From assembly GCF_002979415.1 (NCBI RefSeq), contig NZ_PCOT01000034.1:1-43808 (forward strand): a DNA stretch of 43,808 nt. Reading direction: 5' to 3'. The DNA is from Microbacterium sp. MYb72. GTDB lineage: Bacteria; Actinomycetota; Actinomycetes; Actinomycetales; Microbacteriaceae. The notes under the pieces were generated by a model, which saw only the letters and a list, made by a program, of their open reading frames with translations, ran no database searches and was not told the origin of the DNA. The position numbers were made by a program, and so were the translations under genes. Of the stretch, positions 10,001 through 19,599 are shown piece after piece (position 1 is the first letter of the stretch; the number at the start of each line of letters is the position of its first letter).

Positions 10001-10654
10001 TCCGTGCAGGCCGATGCCGTGAGGGTGGTCATGAACGCCCGCGCCGCCACCCACATGATCGTGTCGGAGGTCGAGCTGCAGGCATCCGCCCCCGGCGTCT
10101 CCTCGGTGGACACGCTCTCCGCGATCACCCTGGACGGCGTGCCGCTGCAGGGCTTCGCGTCGGCGACGACCGCGTACGAGGTGCCGTGGCCCGCGGGCGA
10201 GCAGCGTCCGGTGCTGCGCGCGGTCGCGACCGACCGCGCGGCTGCCGTCGCGGTCAGGCAGGCCGGTGACTCCGGGGTCGCCTCGGTGCTCGTCACGGCG
10301 CCCTCCGGCACGTCCAGGACCTACGACATCGCCTTCGTCGACAGGGCCGGCCCGACGCTCGATGCGACGCTGGTCGGCAGCGTGCGCTGCGTGGCGGGCA
10401 AGGCGCAGCTCGTCCTCACGGTGACCAACAGCGGAGACGTCGCGACCGACGTGACCGTCGCGACGCCGTACGGCTCGAGGGCGTTCTCGGGGCTCTCCCC
10501 GCAGGCGAGCGCGTCCGCAGCGCAGTCGACGAGGCTCGCCGTCGTCCCGGCGGGGAGCGCGCAGATCGTGCTGAGGGCTGATGTCGACGGGGTGCACCAT
10601 GAGCGCACCCTGCAGACCGCCCTCCCGGCTGGCGGGTGCGGCGCGGCGCGCTGA
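7070..10654 (+). CDS. Secreted GH30 glycosidase, endo-beta-1,6-galactanase-like, with binding modules
   Basis: 1194 residues. Signal peptide about 1-30. The GH30 TIM barrel and side beta-domain span about 31-545. The acid/base is E226 in DPFNEPN and the likely nucleophile is E337 in WMSEVEGD; 'NIARYNIGGGN' and 'FSNSPPYFLTQSG' are also typical. The sequence style matches enzymes that cut beta-1,6-galactan side chains of type II arabinogalactan. Then follow a ricin-type beta-trefoil (about 555-700, with two QxW-like repeats), two Ig-like modules (702-860), an F5/8 type C discoidin module (862-1005), a cadherin-like sandwich (1007-1093) and a C-terminal module (1097-1194) like that of the GH43 protein. 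No sorting signal. The operators upstream tie it to the LacI-type regulator. The family is fairly certain; the exact substrate is inference. Confidence 0.88.
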   Translation: MKSKRTIAALGICALGAGALVTGAPAAQAAAIPLTITPNPGYASSPFEGWGTSLVWFANATGGYPDDVRQDLLDKVFGEDGLNLNIARYNIGGGNATDVPGYLRPGGAVEGWWNPDLASSTYADRAEYRAAWDGDDPASYDFDADGTQRWWIDALKDRITHWEAFSNSPPYFLTQSGYVSGGIGNGNAEQLSAADMDAYADYLVTVVERLEQEHGIDFASLDPFNEPNTNYWSTTLGPDGWPTSASRQEGAHIGPAAQDAMIKVLADRLAEPGTATDVPISAMDETNPSIFATNWNAWSDESKAEVDQLNVHTYGTSGRLVVRDIAKSADKPLWMSEVEGDWDGTGYNLTNIENGLGMAGRIVDDLRELEPSAWVFWQPVEDTYNMQKVENKNWGSVFVDFDCNADGDSVRRIADGEADPSCRVQTNAKFNTVRNFTHYIRPGDALIPSGDAQTTAAVSASGDAATLVHVNTESSARELTLDLSRFGAVAAGATVTPIVTTQSTAANPTSNALVAGAPVAVDAATRTAKITVPAKSVTTLLISGVSGVADEAASLRDGHSYQLFGVQSGKALAANGTAAVIRTPATTAEAATAQTWTVRTLSGEGTDRHRFALQSGDGRFLAESGGGVTVVSATPEQAASDPALQWISSTADGSTFSLLSVSGERVLDVNGQSSADGASVGLWTSNDGANQRWTLTDTELVEVQKVTTGAVQGTAPALPPTVALTYRGGVERTAAVTWNTAGADWSTPGTRTIDGTGVDLFGAAFAATAIVEVGVVSITDPVSVTTYAGAPLSSVRAAAPATAPAVIGATDQRLPVDVAWDWSGVADSSFATPGVVTVPGSARAPGGGVLTATLSVIVTVPSTRNVAPASAASATFTESSSYGADRTKNGLTTDKGWSNWRSGTKNTQDTLTYALTRAETMQSARIFFYKDGSSNSWPQSLSVQYRLGAGAWTTVGSLVDVPVPADGSAPVVDVPLGSVQADAVRVVMNARAATHMIVSEVELQASAPGVSSVDTLSAITLDGVPLQGFASATTAYEVPWPAGEQRPVLRAVATDRAAAVAVRQAGDSGVASVLVTAPSGTSRTYDIAFVDRAGPTLDATLVGSVRCVAGKAQLVLTVTNSGDVATDVTVATPYGSRAFSGLSPQASASAAQSTRLAVVPAGSAQIVLRADVDGVHHERTLQTALPAGGCGAAR

Positions 10655-10663
10655 CCCATCGCC

Positions 10664-10712
10664 GACGGAGGGGCGTCGAGGCCGGGAGACCGTCCTCGGC
10701 GCCCCTCTCGTC
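10664..10712 (+). terminator. Stem-loop after the GH30 gene
   Basis: GAGGGGCG/CGCCCCTC (10668-10675 with 10700-10707) and CGAGG/CCTCG (10677-10681 with 10694-10698) form one long, slightly bulged stem starting nine bases after the stop. No T-run follows, so termination may be partial. The rest of 10655-10857 holds the transporter promoter and leader. Confidence 0.55.
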
Positions 10713-10741
10713 ACGACGGCGTAACGACGGGGAATCCGGAC

Positions 10742-10770
10742 TTGCGCAAAGTTTTGTTACCGCGCACAAT
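10742..10770 (+). promoter_or_regulatory. Promoter and LacI-type operator of the arabinose transport/catabolism operon
   Basis: TTGCGC (10742-10747), a 17-base spacer and CACAAT (10765-10770) form a moderate promoter. TGTTACCGCGCACA (10755-10768) overlaps spacer and -10 and is the second copy of the TGTTACCGCKCAC motif seen at 7024. A perfect 8-bp palindrome TTGCGCAA (10742-10749) covers the -35. Binding here would block polymerase. Confidence 0.6.
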
Positions 10771-10857
10771 TGGGTGAGCACAGCACCACACACGTCGTCC
10801 ACGGCGGACGCGTTACCCGACGGCGAACCGCCGGAGGCACTCAAGGAGGAGACAACA

Positions 10858-11865
10858 ATGGCTACATCCAAGCGACTGCTCGGAATGATCGGACTCGGCG
10901 TCGCCGGCGCTCTCGCGCTCGGCCTGACGGGCTGCAGCGGCGGCGGAGACGACAAGGGCGGATCCGACGCGGGCTCCGGCTCCGGCGACCTCATCACGGT
11001 CGGCTTCGTCGCCGTCGGCCCCGAGGGCGGCTGGCGTCAGGCCAACGAGAAGAACATCCAGGACACCTTCACCGAGGATGCCGGCTACGACCTGAAGTAC
11101 GCGCCGGCCGCGAACCTCGACCAGAAGTCGCAGATCGACAACTTCACGTCGTTCGTCGACGAGGGCGTCGACGTCATCCTGCTCTCGGCCACCGAGGCCA
11201 CCGGCTGGGAGGACTCGCTCAAGCGCGCACAGGAGGCGGAGATCCCCGTCATCCTCCTCGACCGCGGCATCGAGCCCGACGACACCAGCCTCTACGTCAC
11301 CCGCATCGCGCCCGACAACGTCGAGGTCGCGAAGGAGGTCGGCACCTGGGCTGCAGCCGAGTTCCCCGACGGTGGCAACTACATCGTCCTCGAGGGCCCG
11401 GCCGGCGTCGGCGTCGTGAACGAGCGCAACAAGGGCTTCGAAGAGGGCCTCGGCGACTCCTCGCTGGTCAAGGTCGCGGCGCAGACCGCGAACTGGTCCA
11501 CCGAAGAGGGCAAGAGCGTCACGGAGACCCTGCTCAAGTCGAACAACAACGACATCCAGTTCATCTTCGCCCAGAACGACGAGATGGGCCTCGGCGCATC
11601 CCAGGCGGTCGAAGAGGCCGGTCTGACCGTCGGCACCGACGTCAAGATCGCGACGATCGACGGCACCAAGAACGCCATCCAGGCGCTCGCCGACGGCAAG
11701 CTCAGCTACGTCCACGAGTACAACCCGCTCTTCGGCGAGACCGCTCTCGACGTCGTCAAGAAGGCGCTCGACGGCGACAAGGTCGACTCGTACATCGTCG
11801 TCCCGAGCAAGGCGTTCGACTCCGCCGAGGCCGCCAAGGCCGCTCTGCCCGACCGCAAGTACTGA
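10858..11865 (+). CDS. Sugar ABC transporter substrate-binding lipoprotein, YtfQ-like
   Basis: 335 residues. ATG 10858 follows an excellent Shine-Dalgarno AAGGAGGA (10843-10850). The N-terminus is a lipoprotein signal with lipobox LTGC, so the mature protein is tethered by a lipid outside the membrane. The body is a periplasmic-binding-protein type I fold for monosaccharides. 'FVAVGPEGGWRQAN', 'ATGWEDSLKRAQEAEIPVILLDRGI' and 'IATIDGTKNAIQAL' closely follow E. coli YtfQ, which binds galactofuranose and arabinose-type furanoses. Here L-arabinose, perhaps as the furanose released by GH43, is the likely ligand given araDBA in the same operon. First gene of an eight-gene run. Confidence 0.92.
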   Translation: MATSKRLLGMIGLGVAGALALGLTGCSGGGDDKGGSDAGSGSGDLITVGFVAVGPEGGWRQANEKNIQDTFTEDAGYDLKYAPAANLDQKSQIDNFTSFVDEGVDVILLSATEATGWEDSLKRAQEAEIPVILLDRGIEPDDTSLYVTRIAPDNVEVAKEVGTWAAAEFPDGGNYIVLEGPAGVGVVNERNKGFEEGLGDSSLVKVAAQTANWSTEEGKSVTETLLKSNNNDIQFIFAQNDEMGLGASQAVEEAGLTVGTDVKIATIDGTKNAIQALADGKLSYVHEYNPLFGETALDVVKKALDGDKVDSYIVVPSKAFDSAEAAKAALPDRKY

Positions 11866-11872
11866 ACCACCC

Positions 11873-11903
11873 GCCCGGGCGGCGCGCCGAGCGCCGCCCG
11901 GGC
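11873..11903 (+). terminator. Intercistronic stem-loop between binding protein and ATPase genes
   Basis: A perfect 13-bp stem, GCCCGGGCGGCGC (11873-11885) with GCGCCGCCCGGGC (11891-11903), and a five-base loop, seven bases after the binding-protein stop. There is no T-run. Such hairpins commonly protect the upstream mRNA or cause partial termination, giving more binding protein than ATPase and permease. Confidence 0.7.
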
Positions 11904-11942
11904 ACCCTCCGCCGAGAGACACAGAGACCGGAAGTCAGAGCA

Positions 11943-13543
<1,601 letters not shown>

Positions 13544-13547
<4 letters not shown>

Positions 13548-14632
13548 GCGCCGCAGCATCCCGCCCCACCGCCTGGCTGAGGGAGGTGATCCGCAAGCCG
13601 TGGTTCTGGGGGATCGTCGCCCTCGTGGCACTGCTCGCGCTCAACGTGCTGAAGGACCCCACGTACCTCGCCATCTCGGTCAACCCGAACAACGGCAACC
13701 TCGTCGGCAACCTGATCGACATCCTCAAGGCCGCGGCCCCCGTCATGATGATCGCGCTCGGCATGTCTCTCGTCATCGCCACCGCGGGCATCGACCTCTC
13801 CGTCGGATCGCTCATGGCGGTCGGCGGCGCCGTGTCGATGGAGTTCCTGAAGGCGGCGGGAGATTCCACCTCCGTCGGCGTCGCACTGGCCGCGATCGGG
13901 CTCACGCTGCTGATCACCGGCGTCCTGGGCGCCGTCAACGGCATCCTCGTCGCCTACGTCGGACTCCAGCCGTTCATCGCCACCCTCGTGCTCATGCTCG
14001 CGGGCCGAGGCATCGCGAAGGTCATCACGGGCGGCCAGAACACCGCCGCGTCCAGCGACCCGTACCGCTGGATCGCGAACGGGTATGTCGTCGGCATTCC
14101 CGTGGTCTTCCTGTTCGCCGTGCTGATCGTGCTGGTCGTCGCCGCCGTCGTGCGGCGCAGCGCGCTCGGGCTCATGATCGAGGCGATCGGCATCAACCCC
14201 AAGGCCAGCCGGATGGCCGGCATCAAGCCGCGCGGCCTCCTGCTGACCACCTACATCCTCAGTGGTCTGCTCGCCGGGGTCGCCGGCATCATGTCCGTCG
14301 GCACCGTCATGACGGTCGACATCTCGCGCACCGGGTACCAGCTGGAGCTCGACGCGATCCTCGCGGTCGTGATCGGCGGGGCCTCGCTCGCCGGCGGCAA
14401 GTTCTCGCTCAGCGGCGCCTTCGTCGGCGCCCTGCTCATCGCGACGCTCGACAAGACCGTCGTGTTCCTCGGCATCTCCTCGTCGGCCACCCCCGCCTTC
14501 AAGGCGATCGTGATCGTCGTGCTGTGCCTGCTGCAGTCCGACCGCGTGCGCGGCTGGTTCACCCGCCGCCCGAAGGCCGTGTTCCCGACCGCGCCGAGAG
14601 TCGAAGCCCGCAAAGAGGAGGTGACGGCATGA
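13544..14632 (+). CDS. Sugar ABC transporter permease 1, YtfT-like
   Basis: 362 residues; the start overlaps the ATPase stop. BPD_transp_2 family with about 8-10 membrane helices. The motifs 'ALGMSLVIATAGIDLSVGSLMAV' and 'LQPFIATLVLMLAGRGIAKVITGGQN' are typical of CUT2 permeases, and TGYQLELDAILAVVIGGAS is the conserved loop that docks the ATPase. Two different permeases in one operon is the YtfT/YjfF arrangement, so they probably form a heterodimeric channel. The next gene overlaps by ATGA. Confidence 0.92.
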
Positions 14633-15669
14633 CCGTCCTGACCGAGGCTCCGGCCCGCACGGATGCCGCGACCGGCGTCATGACCCGCATCCGCCGGCTC
14701 GTGTCGACCAACCCGTCGACCCTGCCCACCGTCGCCGCCGTCGCCATCCTGATCGCGATGGTCGTCTACGGGGAGATCGCGTACGGCCGCATCGTGCAGG
14801 CCAACACGCTGTCGAACCTGCTCATCAACAACACGCACCTCATCGTGCTCGCGGTGGCGCTGACCTTCGTCATCCTCACCGGCGGGATCGACCTGTCGGT
14901 GGGGTCGATCATCGCGTTCTCCTCGGTCGCCGGCGTGATGCTGTCGAACGCGGGGTGGCATCCGCTCGCCGTGCTCGTGGTGATGATCGGCTCCGGCTCC
15001 CTGTTCGGCCTGGTCTCCGGCATCCTGATCCGGTACTTCAACGTGCAGCCGTTCATCGCGACGCTGGCGATGATGTTCCTGGGTCGCGGTCTCGCGTCAC
15101 TGCTCAGCACGGTCCCCGAGCGGCTCGGCGAGGACTCCCCGCTGCGCTGGATCGGCACGCAGATCAAGGTCGTCGACGGGCCGAAGGTCAACGACCTCGT
15201 CATCACCCCGGCCGTGATCGTGGCTCTGCTCGTCGTCGTCGTCGCGTTCTTCGTCCTGCACCGCACGCGCACCGGCCGCACCGTGTACGCGATCGGCGGC
15301 TCCGAGAACTCGGCGGCGCTCATGGGCCTCTCGGTGCCGCGCACCAAGGTGCTCGTGTACGTGATCAGCGGCACGCTCGCCGGCATCGCCGCCGTGCTCT
15401 ACACGGGGCGTCTCGGCACCGCGCAGAACATCACCGGCATCGGCTGGGAGCTCGACGCGATCGCGGCGGCCGTGATCGGCGGCACCGTGCTCACCGGCGC
15501 CTACGGCTACGTGCTCGGCTCGGTGGTCGGGGCGCTCGTGCTGGGCCTCATGAACGTGCTCATCACCCGCGACGGCAAGATCCCGCCCGAGATGACGACG
15601 ATCATCACCGGCGCGATCCTCCTCGTCTTCGTGCTCCTGCAGCGCGCCGTCACCCGCAAGAAGGAATAG
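14629..15669 (+). CDS. Sugar ABC transporter permease 2, YjfF-like
   Basis: 346 residues; ATGA overlap with permease 1. Same family: ALTFVILTGGIDLSVGSI, VQPFIATLAMMFLGRGLASL and IGWELDAIAAAVIGGT are the conserved blocks. The cytosolic N-terminus is about 35 residues. It is diverged from permease 1 over its whole length, supporting a heterodimer rather than a recent duplication. araD starts three bases after its stop, linking import and catabolism in one transcript. Confidence 0.92.
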   Translation: MTVLTEAPARTDAATGVMTRIRRLVSTNPSTLPTVAAVAILIAMVVYGEIAYGRIVQANTLSNLLINNTHLIVLAVALTFVILTGGIDLSVGSIIAFSSVAGVMLSNAGWHPLAVLVVMIGSGSLFGLVSGILIRYFNVQPFIATLAMMFLGRGLASLLSTVPERLGEDSPLRWIGTQIKVVDGPKVNDLVITPAVIVALLVVVVAFFVLHRTRTGRTVYAIGGSENSAALMGLSVPRTKVLVYVISGTLAGIAAVLYTGRLGTAQNITGIGWELDAIAAAVIGGTVLTGAYGYVLGSVVGALVLGLMNVLITRDGKIPPEMTTIITGAILLVFVLLQRAVTRKKE

Positions 15670-15672
15670 CCG

Positions 15673-16380
15673 ATGACCGTATTCACCCCCGAGGTCGAGG
15701 CATCCATCCGCGCCGTCCGCGCGGACGTCGCCCGCCTGCACGCCGAGCTCGTGCGCTACGACCTGATCGTCTGGACCGGCGGCAACGTGTCGGGCAGGGT
15801 CCCGGGCGCCGACCTGTTCGTGATCAAGCCGTCCGGCGTCTCCTATGACGACTTGACGCCCGAGAACATGATCCTCTGCGACCTCGACGGCACGGTCGTG
15901 CCCGGCACCCCCGGCAGCGACCGGAGCCCCTCCAGCGACACGGCGGCGCACGCCTACGTGTACCGGAACATGCCGGAGATCGGCGGCGTGGTGCACACCC
16001 ACTCGACGTTCGCTGTCGCCTGGGCCGCGCGCGGCGAGGAGATCCCGTGCGTGATCACGGCGATGGCCGACGAGTTCGGCGGGCCGATCCCGGTCGGCCC
16101 CTTCGCGATCATCGGCGACGACTCCATCGGCCGCGGCATCGTGGAGACCCTCCGCGGCCACCGCAGCCGGGCCGTGCTCATGCAGAACCACGGCCCGTTC
16201 ACGATCGGCGTCGATGCGAAGGATGCCGTGAAGGCCGCCGTCATGGTCGAGGACGTCGCCCGCACGGTGCACCACGCCAGGGAGGCGGGTCCGCTGATCC
16301 CGCTGCCGCAGGAGGCCATCGACCGGCTCTACGACCGGTACCAGAACGTGTACGGCCAGAGCGCGGACGCCCGCCGATGA
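15673..16380 (+). CDS. araD: L-ribulose-5-phosphate 4-epimerase
   Basis: 235 residues, class II aldolase/adducin fold. It converts L-ribulose 5-phosphate to D-xylulose 5-phosphate by retro-aldol cleavage and re-addition around a metal ion. Metal ligands are visible: H108 and H110 in VVHTHST and H173 in QNHGPF. The phosphate and substrate regions (GGNVSGRVPG, IKPSGVSYDDL, SSDTAAHAYVYR) are conserved. The gene follows the permease by three bases and overlaps araB by ATGA, giving the order araD-araB-araA. Confidence 0.93.
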   Translation: MTVFTPEVEASIRAVRADVARLHAELVRYDLIVWTGGNVSGRVPGADLFVIKPSGVSYDDLTPENMILCDLDGTVVPGTPGSDRSPSSDTAAHAYVYRNMPEIGGVVHTHSTFAVAWAARGEEIPCVITAMADEFGGPIPVGPFAIIGDDSIGRGIVETLRGHRSRAVLMQNHGPFTIGVDAKDAVKAAVMVEDVARTVHHAREAGPLIPLPQEAIDRLYDRYQNVYGQSADARR

Positions 16381-17972
16381 GCGGTCGCGACGACATCGCC
16401 CACGGACGCACGAGCCTCGGCATCGAGTTCGGCTCCACCCGCATCAAGGCGTGTCTGATCGGCGCCGACGCCTCCGAGGTGCTCGCCACCGGCTCGTTCT
16501 CCTGGGAGAACCGGCTCGAGGACGGACTGTGGACGTACGGGCTCGACGAGGTGTGGGCGGGGCTCCAGGCGGCGTTCGCCGACCTCGTGGCCGATGCCCA
16601 CGACCGCTACGGAGTGCGACCCGCGACCTTCGGCGCGATCGGCGTCTCGGCGATGATGCACGGCTACCTCGCCTTCGATGAGGACGGCGAGCTGCTGGTG
16701 CCGTTCCGCACCTGGCGCAACACGAACACCGGTGCGGCGGCGGCCGAGCTGACCGCGCTGCTCGGGGTCAATATCCCGCTGCGGTGGTCGATCGCGCACC
16801 TGCATCAGGCGGTCGTCGACGGCGAGCCCCACGTGCCGGGCATCGGCTTCGTCACGACCCTCGCCGGATACGTGCACTGGCGGCTCACGGGCGCCCGCGT
16901 GCTGGGCGTCGGCGACGCCTCGGGCATGTTCCCCATCGACTCGGCGACCGGCGGCTACGACGAGAGGATGCTGCAGGCCTACGACGCGCTCGCGGGCGAC
17001 CGCCTCCCCTCGTCGCTCGGTGCGCTGCTCCCGGCCGTGCTCCCCGCGGGGGCCCCGGCCGGATCACTCACCGCAGAGGGTGCGCTGCTGCTCGACCCCA
17101 CGGGCGCGACGCCCTCCGGCATCCCGCTGTGCCCGCCGGAGGGCGATGCGGGCACGGGGATGGTCGCCACGAACTCGGTGTCGCCGCGCACGGGCAACGT
17201 CAGCGCAGGTACGAGCATCTTCGCGATGGTCGTCCTCGAGCGCCCGCTCGCCGAGGTGCACCACGAGCTCGACCTCGTCACCACCCCGGTCGGAGACGCC
17301 GTCGCGATGGTGCACTGCAACAACGGCGCCAGCGAGCTCGCGGCCTGGGCGGGGCTCTTCATCCGCTTCGCCGCATCCGCCGGCCACCCCGTCGGAGACG
17401 ATGCGGCGTTCGACGCGCTCTTCCGCGAGGCGCTCGGAGGGGAGGCGGATGCCGGCGGCATCCTCGCCTACAACCATCTGGCGGGTGAGCCGCTGGCGGG
17501 GCTCACCGCAGGCCGACCGCTCGTCGTGCGCACCCCGGACAGCGCCTTCACGCTCGCGAACTTCATGCGCGCGCAGCTGTACGGCGTGTTCGGAACCCTG
17601 GCGCTGGGCATGCAGGTGCTCGCCGCCGAGGGCGTCGGGCTCGACCGGATGTTCGCGCACGGCGGCATGTTCCGCACCGCGGGCGTCGCGCAGCGGTTCC
17701 TCGCCGGCGCGCTCGGCGCCCCGGTCGCCGTGGGCGATCTCGCCTCCGAGGGCGGGGCGTGGGGCATCGCGGTGCTCGCGTCGTACCTCGCTCACGCCGA
17801 CGACCTCGCCCTCGACGCGTATCTCGACGAGAGCGTGTTCGCCACGGCATCCCTCCGCACCGTCGCTCCCGATCCGGAGGACGTCGCGGGCTTCGCCGCC
17901 TACCTCGACCGTTACCGCGCCGGCCTCGCCATCGAGTCCGCCGCCATCACCGCACTCCCTCCCGGTCTTTGA
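16377..17972 (+). CDS. araB: Ribulokinase-type FGGY carbohydrate kinase
   Basis: 531 residues; ATG 16377 overlaps the araD stop. FGGY-family kinase: an N-terminal phosphate loop (LGIEFGSTRIKACLIG), the sugar-binding region (ISAMMHGYLAF-like, TWRNTNT), GDASGMFPID and a C-terminal ATP-binding half (MFAHGGMFRTAGVAQRFLAGAL, ASEGGAWGIAVLASYL). It phosphorylates L-ribulose to L-ribulose 5-phosphate, the step between araA and araD. The stop codon lies inside an inverted repeat (17969-18044). Position between araD and araA makes ribulokinase by far the best call; the FGGY family alone would also allow xylulokinase. Confidence 0.88.
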   Translation: MSGRDDIAHGRTSLGIEFGSTRIKACLIGADASEVLATGSFSWENRLEDGLWTYGLDEVWAGLQAAFADLVADAHDRYGVRPATFGAIGVSAMMHGYLAFDEDGELLVPFRTWRNTNTGAAAAELTALLGVNIPLRWSIAHLHQAVVDGEPHVPGIGFVTTLAGYVHWRLTGARVLGVGDASGMFPIDSATGGYDERMLQAYDALAGDRLPSSLGALLPAVLPAGAPAGSLTAEGALLLDPTGATPSGIPLCPPEGDAGTGMVATNSVSPRTGNVSAGTSIFAMVVLERPLAEVHHELDLVTTPVGDAVAMVHCNNGASELAAWAGLFIRFAASAGHPVGDDAAFDALFREALGGEADAGGILAYNHLAGEPLAGLTAGRPLVVRTPDSAFTLANFMRAQLYGVFGTLALGMQVLAAEGVGLDRMFAHGGMFRTAGVAQRFLAGALGAPVAVGDLASEGGAWGIAVLASYLAHADDLALDAYLDESVFATASLRTVAPDPEDVAGFAAYLDRYRAGLAIESAAITALPPGL

Positions 17973-18044
17973 GCGAGCGGAGCGAGACGAAACGCAGCTT
18001 CCCGTCGGACCACGTTTCGTCTCGTCGCTTCGCTCCTCGCTCAA
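17969..18044. repeat. REP-like imperfect inverted repeat between araB and araA
   Basis: The left arm (17969-17994, starting TTGAGCGAGCGGAGCGAG) includes the araB stop. The right arm (18013-18044) is its near reverse complement with an inserted TCGCTT. The perfect outer parts are TTGAGCGA/TCGCTCAA and CGAGACGAAACG/CGTTTCGTCTCG. As a hairpin it would sit 24 bases before the araA start. I recall similar GAGCGAGCGNAGCGAG repeats between genes of Microbacteriaceae, from memory only. It could stabilise or attenuate the transcript. Confidence 0.75.
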
Positions 18045-18068
18045 CGAACGGAAACAGAAAGGCCAGAA

Positions 18069-19586
18069 ATGCCCACGCTCACCACCTCCCTCGACGGCTT
18101 CGAGGTCTGGTTCCTCACCGGCAGCCAGCACCTCTACGGCCCCGAGACTCTCGCGCAGGTCGCGGAGCAGTCGCAGGAGATCGCCCGCATCCTCGACGAG
18201 GCGGGCGAGGTTCCGGTGAAGATCGTCTGGAAGCCGGTCCTCACCGACGCGGCCTCCATCAAGAGGACCGCCCTCGAGGCGAACGCCGACGACAGGGTGA
18301 TCGGACTGATCGCGTGGATGCACACGTTCAGCCCCGCGAAGATGTGGATCGCCGGTCTCGACGCGCTGCAGAAGCCGCTCGCGCACCTGCACACCCAGGC
18401 CAACGTCGAGCTCCCGTGGGCCGACATCGACTTCGACTTCATGAACCTGAACCAGGCCGCGCACGGCGACCGCGAGTTCGGGTACATCCAGACCAGGCTC
18501 GGCGTGCCGCGCAAGACGATCGTCGGCCACGCGAGCGACCCGCGCGTGCGCCGCGAGCTCGGCACGTGGCAGCGCGCCGCCGCCGGTCTCGCCGCCGCGC
18601 GTTCGCTGAAGCTGGCGCGCTTCGGCGACAACATGCGCTTCGTCGCGGTCACCGAGGGCGACAAGACCGAGGCCGAGCTGCGTTTCGGCGTGCAGGTCAA
18701 CACGTGGGGCGTCAACGAGCTGGCGGACGCAGTGGCCGCGGCATCCGCGTCCGACATCGACGCGCTGGTCGCCGAGTACGAGGAGCTGTACGAGGTCGCC
18801 CCCGAGCTGCGTCGTGGCGGCGACCGGCACTCCTCCCTGCGCGACGGCGCAGCGATCGAGATCGGCCTGCGCTCGTTCCTGGAGGAGGGCGGCTTCGGCG
18901 CCTTCACGACCTCGTTCGAGGACCTGGGTGCGCTGACGCAGCTCCCCGGCCTCGCCGTGCAGCGTCTGATGGCCGAGGGCTACGGCTTCGGCGCGGAGGG
19001 CGACTGGAAGACGGCCGTGCTCGTGCGCATCGCGAACGTGATGGGCTCGGGCCTGCCCGGAGGCGCGAGCCTCATGGAGGACTACACCTACGACATGACC
19101 CCCGGCGACGAGCTGATCCTCGGCGCGCACATGCTGGAGGTCTCGCCCTCGCTGACCACCGCGAAGCCCACGCTCGAGATCCACCCCCTCGGCATCGGCG
19201 GCAAGGACGACCCGGTGCGTCTGGTCTTCACCGCCGACCCCGGACCCGCCGTCGTGGTGGCTCTCAGCGACATGCGCGACCGGTTCCGCCTCACCGCGAA
19301 CGTCGTCGAGAACGTGCCGCCGCGGGCGTCGCTGCCGAAGCTGCCGGTGGGCCGCGCGGTGTGGAAGCCCGCGCCCGACTTCACGACCTCCGCGGCCGCG
19401 TGGCTCACGGCCGGTGCCGCGCACCACACGGTGATGTCGACGGCGGTCGGGATCGAGGCGTTCCGCGACTTCGCCGAGATGGCCGAGGTCGAGCTGCTCG
19501 TGATCGACGAGGAGACCACGCTTCCCGAGTTCCAGAAGCAAGTGCGCTGGAACCAGGCGTACTACCGCCTCGCGCAGGGCCTGTGA
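18069..19586 (+). CDS. araA: L-arabinose isomerase
   Basis: 505 residues, the usual length. It converts L-arabinose to L-ribulose in the cytosol. The manganese and catalytic residues known from E. coli AraA are all present: E310 (AEGDWKT), E337 (MEDYTYD), H354 (GAHMLEV) and H453 (AAHHTV). N-terminal '[16 protein letters not shown]' is the family hallmark. ATG 18069 follows an AGAAAGG ribosome site just after the REP-like repeat. It is separated from araB by 96 bases, the largest gap inside this operon apart from that between its first two genes, and is followed closely by an epimerase gene. Confidence 0.97.
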   Translation: MPTLTTSLDGFEVWFLTGSQHLYGPETLAQVAEQSQEIARILDEAGEVPVKIVWKPVLTDAASIKRTALEANADDRVIGLIAWMHTFSPAKMWIAGLDALQKPLAHLHTQANVELPWADIDFDFMNLNQAAHGDREFGYIQTRLGVPRKTIVGHASDPRVRRELGTWQRAAAGLAAARSLKLARFGDNMRFVAVTEGDKTEAELRFGVQVNTWGVNELADAVAAASASDIDALVAEYEELYEVAPELRRGGDRHSSLRDGAAIEIGLRSFLEEGGFGAFTTSFEDLGALTQLPGLAVQRLMAEGYGFGAEGDWKTAVLVRIANVMGSGLPGGASLMEDYTYDMTPGDELILGAHMLEVSPSLTTAKPTLEIHPLGIGGKDDPVRLVFTADPGPAVVVALSDMRDRFRLTANVVENVPPRASLPKLPVGRAVWKPAPDFTTSAAAWLTAGAAHHTVMSTAVGIEAFRDFAEMAEVELLVIDEETTLPEFQKQVRWNQAYYRLAQGL

Positions 19587-19599
19587 AGATAGACGCGTG

